Shown: positions 17,392 to 26,514, numbered from the stretch's first letter. The stretch is DNA of 64,000 bases from Micromonospora sp. FIMYZ51 (GCF_038246755.1 NZ_CP134706.1:4650001-4714000); one strand, 5' to 3'. Notes: a model not told the origin generated them from the letters alone. Translations and numbers: made by a program.

Positions 17392-18332
17392 CGCACGGCC
17401 TCGATCCGTGGTGCGAGGCGGAACGCGACCAGGTCGGCGGCCAGGTTCACCGCCACTGTGGTGACGGCGACGAGGACGCACAAAGCCTGGACGGTGGGGA
17501 TGTCGCGGGTGGACACGGCATCGACGAGGGCGGTGCCGAGCCCGGGGATGACGAACACCGCCTCGACGACGATGACGCCGCCGAGCAGCCAGTCGGTGGT
17601 TCGGGCGAGTTGCTGCACGACCGGCGCCAGAGCGCCGGGCAGGGCATGGCGAAGCCAGAGCCGGCTGCCGGCGATGCCGAGCCGTCGGGCGTGGCGCACG
17701 TACTCGCCGTGCAGGGCGTCGAGCATGCCAGCGCGGGTGAGTCGGCTGATGGTGCAGATCGGCCGGGCGAGTAGCACGAGCATCGGCAGCACGAGCACGG
17801 ACGGCCTGGTGAGCAGGTCGACGCCGAACGCGGTGGGAGGTAGCCAGCCGAGTCGGACGCCGAAGACGGCGATGAGCAGAATCGCCAGGGCGAACTCGGG
17901 CACCGCGTAGAGCGCGACCGACACCGCGGACACCGCCCGATCTAGTCGCCCCCCTTCTCGGCGGGCCGCCAGCATGCCCAGTGCGATGGCGAGCGGTATC
18001 AGAACGAGGAGAGTCACCGCCGCCAACAGGAGGGTGGTGCCCGCGCTGTCGGCGAGCCGGTCGACGATCGGCCGCTGCGAGATCAGCGAGACGCCGAGGT
18101 CGCCGCGTATCAGGTCGGTCAGCCAGTCGAGGTAGCGCTGCCAGGCCGGTCGGTCGAGGTTCAGTTGCGCTCGGATCGCGGCGATGCGGGCCGGATCGGG
18201 GTGGTCGCCGGCGATCACCACCGCGGCGTCACCGGGCAGCGCCTCGGTGAGCACGAACACGATGGTGGTGATCCCGGCGACCTGCCCGAGGCCGAGCAAC
18301 AACCGCCCGGCGGCATAGCGGGGCAGACTCAC
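17388..18332 (-). CDS. ABC transporter permease, DppB/NikB type
   Basis: This 314-residue permease has the DppB N-terminus (membrane segment then LPGDAA) and the C-terminal EAVFVIPGLGTALVDAVSTRDIP motif of the family. It starts with a GTG that overlaps the stop of the binding-protein gene (GTGA). Together with the fusion protein downstream it would form the membrane channel for a peptide, nickel or metal-opine-like substrate. Confidence 0.9.
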   Translation of the reverse strand: MSLPRYAAGRLLLGLGQVAGITTIVFVLTEALPGDAAVVIAGDHPDPARIAAIRAQLNLDRPAWQRYLDWLTDLIRGDLGVSLISQRPIVDRLADSAGTTLLLAAVTLLVLIPLAIALGMLAARREGGRLDRAVSAVSVALYAVPEFALAILLIAVFGVRLGWLPPTAFGVDLLTRPSVLVLPMLVLLARPICTISRLTRAGMLDALHGEYVRHARRLGIAGSRLWLRHALPGALAPVVQQLARTTDWLLGGVIVVEAVFVIPGLGTALVDAVSTRDIPTVQALCVLVAVTTVAVNLAADLVAFRLAPRIEAVR

Positions 18333-19894
18333 CCCAGCCAGACCTTGTCGAAGCGGGCCCAGTCGAGGGTGTTGGCGGGGGCGTTGGCGGACACCCCGCC
18401 GACGCCGGGCGCGGTGGCGACGAGGAAGTCCGCGAAGCCCCAGATCAGGAATCCACCCTCAGCGTGCAGGGTGCGCTGCATGTCGCCGTACGCCTGTCGG
18501 CGGGTTGCTTCGTCGGCGCTGGAGATGGCCTTGGCGTAGCGGGCGTCGAACTCGGGGCGGGCCCACCGGGTGGCGTTGGTGGTGGAGTTGGTCAGCAGCC
18601 GCTGTGCGATGTGCGTTTCGATGGGCATGGCCCCGGAGCGGTACGAGGCCAGCACGCCGGAGTTGAGGATGTCCTTCCAGTAGGTGTCCTTGTTGCCCAT
18701 CGCGGTCTCGATGACGAGGCCGGCCTGCTTGGCCTGTTCGGCGAAGACGCTGGCGGCCTCGACGAAACCGCTGGCGACAGCCGCCGTGTCGAGCGTGATG
18801 CGCAGGCCCTTGGCGCCGGCCTTGTCGATGAGGAACCGGGCGCGGTCGAGGTCGCGGGTGCGCTGGGCGATGTCGTCGGCGTAGTACTGGTAGCCCTTGC
18901 CGAACAGGTCGTTGCCGACCTGACCGGAACCGGCGAGGACGGTGTCGACCAACTGTTGGCGGTCGGTGAGCAGGAACATGGCTTCGCGCAGGTCGCGGTT
19001 GTCGAACGGTGGCCGGTCGACCTTCATGGCGAACGACTGCATGGTGCTGTTCGGCATCCGGGTGACGGCCATTCGGCCGCTGTCGGCGTGGGTACGCGCG
19101 GTGGTGGGCGTGATGTCGTGCGCGTAGTCCACCTGTCCGGCGAGCAGGGCGTTGACCCGGGCCGATTCCTCGTTGCTGATCAGATACTCCAGCTCGTCGA
19201 GGTGCGCGGCGCCCTCCCAGTAACCGTCGTACCGCTTGAGTAGCAGCGACCGACCGGGCTGCCAGGAGTGGAAGGTGAACGGCCCGGATCCGACGGGCCG
19301 TTCGAAGCTGTCGGCGCCTTCGGGGACGATGTACGCGCCGAACGCGGCCAGGGCGTTGGGAAATTCGGCGAAGGGCCGTTTGAGGGCCAGTTCCAGGGTG
19401 CGGTCGTCGACGGCGTGGCTGTTGGGCAGGTCGAGTAGTTCGAGGCTGGCCTTGGCGCGGAACGCCCGCTTCGGGTCGGTGATCCGGGTGTAGCTGTAGA
19501 GCACGTCGGTGGCGCGGACGGGCTTGCCGTCGTGGAATGTGGCCGGGCGCAGGGTGATGCGCCAGCGGGTCAGGTCGCTGCTGGGCTCCCAGCGTTCGGC
19601 GAGGCGGGGTTGGATGGAGACGTCCGGGCCGTAGTCGGCGAGCTTGTCGAACATCGCCTTGGCGCGCGACGCCTCGTTGAACAGGTTCGCCTGGTGCGGG
19701 TCCAGCGTCTCGTTGACACCGCCGCCGGCGAACGCCGCCCGCAGCCGGCCGCCGCGCCGGGGCTGTCCCGCCGAGATGGCGGCCGGGTCGTCGCCCGGGC
19801 CGCAGCCGGTCAGCAGGGCGGTGGAGATCGCGGCGGCGCCGCCGAGCAGGCCGCGGCGAGACACTCTCGACGCGGTGACGGACGGGTAGACCAT
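18329..19894 (-). CDS. substrate-binding lipoprotein, peptide/nickel (family 5) type, Tat signal
   Basis: This 521-residue solute-binding protein of the DppA/NikA/CntA family has an N-terminal twin-arginine SRRGLLGG followed by a lipobox LLTGC (Cys near residue 31). It is probably exported folded by Tat and then lipid-anchored. The family hallmark LDPHQANLFNEASRAKAMFDKL lies near residues 64-85. The gene is 29 nt after the methyltransferase and directly before the permease genes. In staphylopine-type systems a NikA-like protein of this family binds the metallophore-metal complex, and that is the role proposed here by context. Confidence 0.9.
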   Translation of the reverse strand: MVYPSVTASRVSRRGLLGGAAAISTALLTGCGPGDDPAAISAGQPRRGGRLRAAFAGGGVNETLDPHQANLFNEASRAKAMFDKLADYGPDVSIQPRLAERWEPSSDLTRWRITLRPATFHDGKPVRATDVLYSYTRITDPKRAFRAKASLELLDLPNSHAVDDRTLELALKRPFAEFPNALAAFGAYIVPEGADSFERPVGSGPFTFHSWQPGRSLLLKRYDGYWEGAAHLDELEYLISNEESARVNALLAGQVDYAHDITPTTARTHADSGRMAVTRMPNSTMQSFAMKVDRPPFDNRDLREAMFLLTDRQQLVDTVLAGSGQVGNDLFGKGYQYYADDIAQRTRDLDRARFLIDKAGAKGLRITLDTAAVASGFVEAASVFAEQAKQAGLVIETAMGNKDTYWKDILNSGVLASYRSGAMPIETHIAQRLLTNSTTNATRWARPEFDARYAKAISSADEATRRQAYGDMQRTLHAEGGFLIWGFADFLVATAPGVGGVSANAPANTLDWARFDKVWLG

Positions 19895-19923
19895 GATGAA
19901 TGTCCCTTCGGTGAAGGTGAGGG

Positions 19924-20727
19924 TTACGCCGCGTCGTTGCGGCGGCGGGCGACCAGGTGCAGGCGGTCACCGGACAGGACGCTCGACAGCACGGCTGCGG
20001 GATGCCAGGGCGGGTCGGTACGTGGGCCGGGGCTGTCGAACAGGGCCACGACGTCGAACCCGGCGGTGTCGAGCAGGTGCCGCAGCTCGGCGGGGAACAG
20101 CAGCCGCCAAGCCGAGGTCTGCACCAGCGGTTGCGGGCAGGCCGGCCAGGTCCAGACGCGCTCGCGGCGCAGCAGCTGCTCGCGGTGGTCGATCCAGAGC
20201 CTGGTGATTGAGGTGTACGTGACGTCGCGCCAGGTCACGGTGCGGGTGCGAGTGCCGTCAAGTAGTTCGGTGTTGCCGAGGAAGAACGCACCGTTGCGCA
20301 TTTCCGCAAGCAGTAGTCCACCGGGACGTAGGTGCCGGTAGCAGCGCTGGAGGAACGCGGTCAGGTCGGCGTTGCGGTGGCAGTACAGCAGCGCGCTGTC
20401 CAGGCAGGTGACAACGTCGAAGCGGTCGGTCAGCTCGAAGGTGCGCATGTCGGCGCGAAAGAACCGGACCCCAGGGTGGCGGCGCCGCGCGTAGGTCAGC
20501 ATCGGCACCGACGTGTCCAGCCCGGTGGCGGTGTAGCCGAGGGTGGCGAGGTGCCCGGCGTCGCGGCCGGTGCCACAACCGACGTCGAGCAGCCGGGGCC
20601 CGGCGACGGTCCGGTCGGCAAATCGGCGTACGACGTCGTCGACGAACCGAGCAGCGACGCGACCCGGATCGGGGAACTGCTGTTCGTACAGCTCCGGGTT
20701 GTCGGTGAGGAGGTTCTCTCCATTCAT
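19924..20727 (-). CDS. class I SAM-dependent methyltransferase
   Basis: This 267-residue methyltransferase has motif I LLDVGCGTGRDAGHL near residues 46-60, the acidic GLDTS after strand 2, and motif FDVVTCLDSALLY near 107-119. The ATG at 20727 overlaps the stop of the MFS gene (ATGA); the longer open frame to 20835 lies inside that gene and is rejected. As part of a biosynthetic operon it probably methylates the small product. The acceptor atom cannot be told from sequence. Confidence 0.88.
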   Translation of the reverse strand: MNGENLLTDNPELYEQQFPDPGRVAARFVDDVVRRFADRTVAGPRLLDVGCGTGRDAGHLATLGYTATGLDTSVPMLTYARRRHPGVRFFRADMRTFELTDRFDVVTCLDSALLYCHRNADLTAFLQRCYRHLRPGGLLLAEMRNGAFFLGNTELLDGTRTRTVTWRDVTYTSITRLWIDHREQLLRRERVWTWPACPQPLVQTSAWRLLFPAELRHLLDTAGFDVVALFDSPGPRTDPPWHPAAVLSSVLSGDRLHLVARRRNDAA

Positions 20728-21965
20728 GACACACCCGCCGACACCGGGGCCGGGGCGGGGGTGAGCAGGCCACCGCGGCGCAGCAGCCACACCGCACCAG
20801 CCGACGCCACCCCGACGCCGGCAGTGAGCAGCCATGCCGCCGCGGGCACGCCCGCGCCTGCGGAGGCGCCCACCGCCGCGCCGACGGCGGCGGTGCAGCC
20901 GGCGGCGAGAATCCCGGACACCAGGTAGAACAGGCCGAAGTAGGTGCCGGTCAGCCCGTGCCCGGCGAAGGCGGGGATCAGCTCCAGCACGAAGGGTTGG
21001 GCGATCATCACCCCGAGAGTGAGCAGGACCGCAGCGGCCAGCACGGGCACCAGGCGCAGCACCGGTGGCGCCGATTCCACGCGCAGCAGCGGCACCAGGA
21101 AACCGGCTCCCATGACAGCCATACCTACGGCGATGCTCGCGCCGCGGCTCAAGCGCCCCTTCAGCCAGCCGGTCAGGGGCATTTGCAGGGCGAGCGTCAC
21201 GACGGTGGAGACGATGAACAACACGGCGACCGCCACGGGCTGTCCGGTGACGTGTTCCGCCTGCATCGGCAGGATCAGGTACAGCTGGGTCTGCAACGCG
21301 AACATGCCGGCCAGCGCCACGCTGAAGGCCAGGAAGCGACGGTCGGTGATGCCGGTACGCCAGTCCTGCCAGACGGTTGCCTCGGTGGAGGTGACCGGTT
21401 GGGCGGGCAACCAGATCGCCTGCGCCACGGTGAGCGCGGCGAACACGGCAGCGGCGGCCAGCGCGGCCACCCGGAAGTCGACCAGCAGCAGGGCGGAGCC
21501 GAGCAGTGGCCCGAGCAGCGCGCCGGCGCTGGCGAACACGTTGAACAACGCGAACGCCTCGGCCCGCCGGTCGGCAGCGGCCTGCGCCACGTAGGTGCGC
21601 ACGGCCGGGTTGAACAGCGCCCCGGCCAGCCCGGACAGGATCGACGCGGCAAGCAGTATCGGCAATGACGTGCTGAGGGCGAACAGTCCGAAGCCGACGG
21701 CGCGCAGGGCGCAGCCGGCGATGATGACGCTGCGGGCGCCGAGCCGGTCGGCGGCCGAGCCGCCCAGGAGGAACAGGCCCTGCTGGCTGAGGTTGCGTAC
21801 GCCGAGCACGACGCCGATCACGGCGACCGACAGACCCACGTCGTCGGCCAGGTAGCCGGCGAGATAGGGCACCAGCAGGTAGAAGCCGATGTTGACGCCG
21901 AGTTGGTTGACCACCAGCAGCCGGATGGACAGCGGGAAGCCGCGCAGGGTGACCCAGGTGTTCAT
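20724..21965 (-). CDS. major facilitator superfamily exporter
   Basis: This 413-residue protein has twelve predicted membrane segments, a GGSAADRLGARSVI loop between helices 2 and 3 and an AVRTYVAQAAADRRAEAFALFN segment between helices 4 and 5. It resembles drug or metallophore exporters such as MdtH and CntE. Its ATG overlaps the stop of the epimerase gene (ATGA). In the operon it separates the synthetic enzymes from the importer, so it is the likely exporter of the finished compound. Confidence 0.88.
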   Translation of the reverse strand: MNTWVTLRGFPLSIRLLVVNQLGVNIGFYLLVPYLAGYLADDVGLSVAVIGVVLGVRNLSQQGLFLLGGSAADRLGARSVIIAGCALRAVGFGLFALSTSLPILLAASILSGLAGALFNPAVRTYVAQAAADRRAEAFALFNVFASAGALLGPLLGSALLLVDFRVAALAAAAVFAALTVAQAIWLPAQPVTSTEATVWQDWRTGITDRRFLAFSVALAGMFALQTQLYLILPMQAEHVTGQPVAVAVLFIVSTVVTLALQMPLTGWLKGRLSRGASIAVGMAVMGAGFLVPLLRVESAPPVLRLVPVLAAAVLLTLGVMIAQPFVLELIPAFAGHGLTGTYFGLFYLVSGILAAGCTAAVGAAVGASAGAGVPAAAWLLTAGVGVASAGAVWLLRRGGLLTPAPAPVSAGVS

Positions 21966-22984
21966 CGGGCCGCCCGCACGCCGAGTCCGGGTTCGTCGGT
22001 CAGCCGCAGGATGCCGTCGTGGCCGCCGATGCCGGTCCACGGATCGTCGGCGAGCAGCAGGTGTCCGTCCAGGTCGATCCAGCGGGCGTCGCCGGTGAGG
22101 TGCACCGCTGGCGCGATCCCCAGCGAGCTTGCCACCAGGCAACCCAGCATGAGATCCATGCCGTAGGCGCTGGCCGCGGCGGCGATCTGCTGCGCGGCGT
22201 GGATACCCCCGCACTTCGCGATCTTGATGTTGATGCCGGCGACCGTGCCCGCGAGGGCGTCGAGGTGCGCCACCGTGGCGGCATCCTCGTCGGCGATGAC
22301 CGGCACGTCGGTGCGTGCGCTGATCCAGGCAAGCAGCTGCGGTGTTCCGGGCGGGATGGGTTGTTCGACGGCGTCGATGCCGTGCGGGCGCACCGCGTCG
22401 AGCAGCCGTACGGTCTGTTCGGGTGTCCAGGCTCCGTTGGGGTCGAGTACGAGCCGGGCATGCGGCATGGCGGCACGTACGGCTGCGATTCTGGCCGGAT
22501 CCGCGGCGTCCCCGCACTTGACTTTGATTAGCCGGAAGCCGCGCCGGGCCAGTGCCCGAGCGGTGGTGGCAGCGTGGTCAGGCGCGACGAGGCCGATGGT
22601 GTAGGCGGTGGGCGTCGGTGAGCAGGCGGGCCGGCCGAGCCACTGATGCACGGGCATCCCGGCTCGACGGCCTAGCAGGTCGTGGACGGCGGCGTCCAGT
22701 GCCGCCAGCACACCGGTGGGCAGCTCAGCAGCGAGCGCAGGCAGGTCCGCGAGCAGCGCCTCGGGTTCGGCATAGCCGCGCACTCGGTATCTGAGCCTGG
22801 TCAGGGAATCGACGATGGCGGCCAGGTCGAGGCCGAAGTAGACGCTCGTGACGACCTCGCCGTGACCGGTGACACCGTCATGGGACAGGTCGACCTGGAC
22901 GGCGTCGCGGCCTGGCATCACCGAGCGGGAGATACGCAGCGGCTCGCGTAGCCGCAGCGGATAGGTGCGCCAGCCGAGCCTCAT
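21962..22984 (-). CDS. enolase-superfamily enzyme, dipeptide epimerase-like
   Basis: This 340-residue member of the enolase superfamily has an N-terminal capping domain followed by the beta/alpha barrel. Catalytic features resemble L-Ala-D/L-Glu epimerases: the KVK pair in RLIKVKCG, metal ligands in VLDPNGAW, EQPIP and ADEDAAT, and the second base in NIKIAKCGGI. The ATG overlaps the stop of the upstream PLP enzyme gene (ATGA). In an operon with an ATP-grasp ligase, it may epimerise a residue of a ligase-made dipeptide. The long open frame to 24076 is antisense noise over the next gene. Confidence 0.88.
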   Translation of the reverse strand: MRLGWRTYPLRLREPLRISRSVMPGRDAVQVDLSHDGVTGHGEVVTSVYFGLDLAAIVDSLTRLRYRVRGYAEPEALLADLPALAAELPTGVLAALDAAVHDLLGRRAGMPVHQWLGRPACSPTPTAYTIGLVAPDHAATTARALARRGFRLIKVKCGDAADPARIAAVRAAMPHARLVLDPNGAWTPEQTVRLLDAVRPHGIDAVEQPIPPGTPQLLAWISARTDVPVIADEDAATVAHLDALAGTVAGINIKIAKCGGIHAAQQIAAAASAYGMDLMLGCLVASSLGIAPAVHLTGDARWIDLDGHLLLADDPWTGIGGHDGILRLTDEPGLGVRAAR

Positions 22985-24057
22985 GCCGGCACCGCCAGGC
23001 GGCGCAGCGGGTCGAGGACGGTTCGGCAGCGACTCCACCGGGTCACCTCGACGGCGTTCGGGTACGGAATCTCGATCGGATGGCCCGGAGCCGGGGAGAA
23101 CAGCCCGTGGGTGGCGCAGAACGCGTCGTCGAAGATCGAGTCGAGGTAGCGGTACGGACCGTCCGGGAAGATCGTGACCACCCGAGCATCGGGCTGCATG
23201 CGGCTGATCCACGCGGCGACCCGGGCGACGGCGCCGGTGCTCCAGCCGCCGGTGACGAACGCCGAACGCGCGAGCCGGCGGCAGGTGTCCACCGCCTCCA
23301 CCGCACCGACCCAGTGCACCTCGTCGAAGGCGGCGTAGTCGACGTTGCGGGGGAAGATGCTGCTGCCCAACCCGCGCATGAGCCGCGGCCTCGCGGGCTG
23401 GCCGAAGATGGTCGAGCCGACGGTGTCGACGCCGACGAGCCGCATCCCGGGCCAGTGCCGCCTGAGTGCCCGGGCCAGGCCGGCACTGTGCCCACCGGTG
23501 CCGACGCTGCACACCAGCACGTCCACAGCCTCGACCTGTCCGGTCAGTTCCTCGGCGAGGGTGCGGTAGCCGGTGGCGTTGTCCGGGTTGTGGTACTGGT
23601 CGGGCCAGTAGGCGCCGGGGATGCGCGCCAGTACCTCGTGCAGCCGGTCCAGGCGGGCCTGCTGCCATCCGCCGACCGGATGCGGCTGATCGACCTCCTC
23701 GACCGCCGCCCCGTAGGCGGTCAGCAGCGCCCGCATCGGTCGTTCGATCTCGCGGTCCACCACGAGGACGACCGGGTGGCCCAGGGCCTGCCCGGCGAAC
23801 GCCAGCCCGATCCCGAGCGTGCCGCTGGTGGACTCCACCACGGTGGCTCCCGGCCGAAGCTCGCCGCGCAGCCGGGCGGCCCGCAGCATGGCCACGGCGG
23901 CCCGTGCTTTCATGCCGCCTGGGCTCAGGTATTCCACCTTGGCGTGGAAGCCGCGGTGCGGGTGCGGCAGCGGGGTGTCGATGAGCGCCACCGGGGAGCG
24001 CCCCAGCAACCCCAGCAGGTGCGGTGCGCACGTGGCCGGCGCGGAGGCGGTCAGCAC
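22981..24057 (-). CDS. PLP-dependent cysteine synthase-like enzyme
   Basis: This is a fold-type II PLP enzyme of about 358 residues. The PLP lysine lies in SPGGMKARAA, the substrate loop reads STSGTLGIG where cysteine synthases have STSGNTG, and the phosphate loop is GTGGHSAG. The altered substrate loop and the operon suggest a beta-replacement other than cysteine synthesis, for example making a diaminopropionate-type or thioether amino acid as SbnA and related enzymes do. The GTG at 24057 overlaps the stop of the DUF364 gene; no ATG lies nearby. The reaction is inference, the family is clear. Confidence 0.85.
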   Translation of the reverse strand: MLTASAPATCAPHLLGLLGRSPVALIDTPLPHPHRGFHAKVEYLSPGGMKARAAVAMLRAARLRGELRPGATVVESTSGTLGIGLAFAGQALGHPVVLVVDREIERPMRALLTAYGAAVEEVDQPHPVGGWQQARLDRLHEVLARIPGAYWPDQYHNPDNATGYRTLAEELTGQVEAVDVLVCSVGTGGHSAGLARALRRHWPGMRLVGVDTVGSTIFGQPARPRLMRGLGSSIFPRNVDYAAFDEVHWVGAVEAVDTCRRLARSAFVTGGWSTGAVARVAAWISRMQPDARVVTIFPDGPYRYLDSIFDDAFCATHGLFSPAPGHPIEIPYPNAVEVTRWSRCRTVLDPLRRLAVPA

Positions 24058-24899
24058 GGCGCTCCGGCGGCGGCACGGTAGCGGTAGAGCGTCGTCGGTC
24101 CGCCGTCGAGCCAGAAGAATGGGTACGGCTCGGCGGACACGGCGCTCAGTCCTGAACCGAGGAAGCACGGTAGGACGGCGCTGCCGGTCTGCGCGAAGGC
24201 CACCATCGGCTTGCCGGTCGCGCGGGCGTGCCGCAGCAGCGGCTCGAACGTGCCGTTGCTCAGGGTCATGCCGGACACCAGCAGGGCGTCGCAGCGCTCC
24301 AGCAGGGCAGTGGCGTCGGGTAGGCACGGCTCGCCCCACTCGGTGCTGCCGCCCGCCAGATCGCAGGGCAGGTAGCTGACGCCACGGCGGCGCAGCTGTT
24401 CGAGCAGGGAGTTCACCACACCGACGACCAGGACGCTCTGCCCCGGGACGACCGGTATCAGCTCCACCACCGCCGCGGCCCGGACGGTCGACTTGGCAAG
24501 CGAGGTGCCTGCGGGGATCGTCACCGTGTCGTGGGCGCCGTGCACGTGTGGGCGGATCGCCGCGAGGTAGGCGTCGAGAGCCGCGACGCGGGCCGCCGGC
24601 ACCGGGTGGGTGAGTAGTTCTGCGACGCTGCGCCCCACACAGTCGTAGGCGACATCGTCGGTCAGCTCATCGGGCTCGACCGCGCACGAACCGACGGTGG
24701 CGCCCATCCGAAGGCTCAGCACGTGGTTGCGGTAGCCGCGGACACGCCCGGCGTGCCGGGCACCTTGCCGGGTGGTGAACGCGACGCTGATCTTTTCATC
24801 GGCCGGGTCGGGCCCGAAACGGGCAGCGCGGACGGCCTCGATCAGATCTGTCACCGACGTGAACGGCTCACCGGTCTTGACCGGCGTCGGCGTCGTCAC
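24051..24899 (-). CDS. DUF4213/DUF364 putative heavy-metal-chelation protein
   Basis: This 282-residue protein has an N-terminal part (about 35-125) with the enolase-N-terminal-like DUF4213 fold pattern (GRVRGYRNHVLSLRMGATVGS). The C-terminal part (about 140-280) is a Rossmann-like DUF364 domain, recognised by CDALLVSGMTLSNGTFEPLLRHAR and the following AFAQTGSAVLPCFLGSG. The families were named from a structure thought to chelate heavy metals; no enzyme activity is firmly known. The GTG start overlaps the ATP-grasp stop (GTGA). Its presence supports a metal-related purpose for the operon. Confidence 0.8.
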   Translation of the reverse strand: MTTPTPVKTGEPFTSVTDLIEAVRAARFGPDPADEKISVAFTTRQGARHAGRVRGYRNHVLSLRMGATVGSCAVEPDELTDDVAYDCVGRSVAELLTHPVPAARVAALDAYLAAIRPHVHGAHDTVTIPAGTSLAKSTVRAAAVVELIPVVPGQSVLVVGVVNSLLEQLRRRGVSYLPCDLAGGSTEWGEPCLPDATALLERCDALLVSGMTLSNGTFEPLLRHARATGKPMVAFAQTGSAVLPCFLGSGLSAVSAEPYPFFWLDGGPTTLYRYRAAAGAPC

Positions 24900-26173
24900 G
24901 CGAGGGCCCCCGCCATGTCGTCGGCGTACCGGACGCTCAACCCGGCAACCAGTTCCTCGGCCCGGGCCCGGGCGCCCAGCCCTGCGGTGTCCACCGTCAT
25001 GACATGGCCGAGGTAGTTGTTGTTGCTCACCGCGTCGCCGGTGCGGTGCCCGGCGGGCTTCACCGCCCAGTCCACCACGTCGGGAGCCGCGGTGAGCGCG
25101 GCCGAACCGTCGATCCCGGCAACGGTTCCGGCGCGGGGCGGAAGCAGGAACGAGATGGCCGCGCTGCGTACGCCCGTGTCGGCCAGCGCGATGTCCGGCT
25201 GCTCCCCCAGGGCGAGTTGGGCGTACACCATGGGCAAGTCCACCCCGGTCGTCCGCCGCACCAACTCGGTGATCTGGTTACCCGCCGGGCGCGGGTTGAT
25301 CTCCACCACCCGCGGCCCGGCTGCCGTCAGCCGCAGCTCGGTGTGCGCCACCCCTCGGTCGAACCCGACCGCGGCGAGGGCTGCGACCGCCATGTCACAC
25401 ACCGCGGTGACCGTCGCGGCATCGAGCGCGGCGGGGAACATGTGCCCTGTCTCCACGAACCACGGCTCACCGGCCAAGCTCTTGTCCGTCACGCCGAGCA
25501 CTGTCGTCGCCCCATCGACGGTGACGGTCTCGACGCTGACCTCCGGCCCGACCAGAACCTCTTCCAGCAGCACCAGCGGCGAGCGCCGCTGGCCACGGGC
25601 ATTGACCGGGTACTCGTCGAGGGCATCGAACGCCTCGCGCAGTTGTGTCCTGTCGGCCACCAGCCGGACGAACATCCCCGCGCAGAGGTCGACCGGCTTG
25701 ATGACCAGTGGGAAGCCCAGCCTGCGCGCGGCGGCCTCGGTACCCGGCCAGTCCTCGGTGATCGCGAACGCCGGACCGGGCAGGCCGGCCGCCTGCATCC
25801 GCTGCCGCGCCGAGTCCTTGCGGTAGGCACACTCCACGGCTTCCGGCCGCGCACCCGGCAGACCCAGATGTGCGGCCAACTGAGCTGCCGTGCCGAGGTA
25901 GTAGTCACACGACGTGATGACCCCGTCGAACCGCAGAACCTCGTGCAGCCGCTGGACCTGGGGCAGCAGGATATCCAGGTCGTTGGTCTCGCAAGTGATC
26001 ACGTTATCCGCGGTGAGCAACGGGTGCACCCCTTCGCCGACGCCCTGGCGCAGGTAGTGATGCAGGTTCCTGGTCAAGAACGTGAACCCATGCCCTGCCT
26101 CCCGGATCGCCCGAGGCAGCAGGGTGCTCATCGCACCGACCCAGCTCTCGACCAACAACACATGCCCCACCAC
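24896..26173 (-). CDS. ATP-grasp ligase
   Basis: This 425-residue ATP-grasp protein is of the carboxylate-amine ligase type. It has the hinge YRKDSARQRM, ATP lysine in FPLVIKPVD, LLEEVLVGPEVSVE for the adenine pocket, and Mg ligands in TELRLT and RVVEINPRPAGN. The C-terminal part carries the lid region of L-amino-acid ligases (BacD-like). Such enzymes join amino acids or dicarboxylates through an acyl phosphate. GTG at 26173 follows a GGGAG ribosome-binding site; GTG at 26170 is equally possible. It is the first gene of the nine-gene operon, behind the Zur-box-like palindrome. Confidence 0.88.
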   Translation of the reverse strand: MVGHVLLVESWVGAMSTLLPRAIREAGHGFTFLTRNLHHYLRQGVGEGVHPLLTADNVITCETNDLDILLPQVQRLHEVLRFDGVITSCDYYLGTAAQLAAHLGLPGARPEAVECAYRKDSARQRMQAAGLPGPAFAITEDWPGTEAAARRLGFPLVIKPVDLCAGMFVRLVADRTQLREAFDALDEYPVNARGQRRSPLVLLEEVLVGPEVSVETVTVDGATTVLGVTDKSLAGEPWFVETGHMFPAALDAATVTAVCDMAVAALAAVGFDRGVAHTELRLTAAGPRVVEINPRPAGNQITELVRRTTGVDLPMVYAQLALGEQPDIALADTGVRSAAISFLLPPRAGTVAGIDGSAALTAAPDVVDWAVKPAGHRTGDAVSNNNYLGHVMTVDTAGLGARARAEELVAGLSVRYADDMAGALA

Positions 26174-26206
26174 GCACTCCCGACGTTCGATGGATCCCGG
26201 ACCAGT

Positions 26207-26227
26207 AAACGATAACGGTTGTCATTT
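26207..26227. promoter_or_regulatory. Zur-box-like palindrome before the metallophore-type operon
   Basis: A 21-bp inverted repeat with core ACGATAACGGTTGTCAT lies 34 nt before the ATP-grasp start. On the minus strand it reads ATGACAAC-C-GTTATCGT, which fits the actinobacterial Zur pattern ATGAnAAnnnTTnTCAT except one base. The bases that break symmetry are all transitions. A zinc-uptake regulator would repress the operon when zinc is plentiful. I compared this with a remembered consensus only. Confidence 0.55.
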
Positions 26228-26514
26228 GCGATGGCTAGGTCGGTCCCATCGGAAGACCGAGGCCGTTACCGCCGCAGCCCGCCGGAGAGCCTGCGCCGAC
26301 CACGGCGCAGCCAGCCCGACCTCCTGGCCGGATGGCTGCACAGCGTGCGCCCCCGGGCCCGAGGGCATCAGCTACTGCGGGCTCTCGGCTTCCTGCGGTT
26401 CGCGTTCCACGGACGGATCTCCACCGCCGGTCGCCGGACGATCCACTGACCGAACTGGCCAGGCTCGGGGCACGGCACCGGTAATCGGTCACAGGTGGTG
26501 GGTAGCCTGCCGTC

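Noticed and set aside
26219..26449. 76-codon plus-strand ORF after the Zur-like site
   Set aside because: No ribosome-binding site, no family resemblance, arginine/proline-rich composition; a Zur-regulated ribosomal protein was considered but no zinc-ribbon or ribosomal motif is present.
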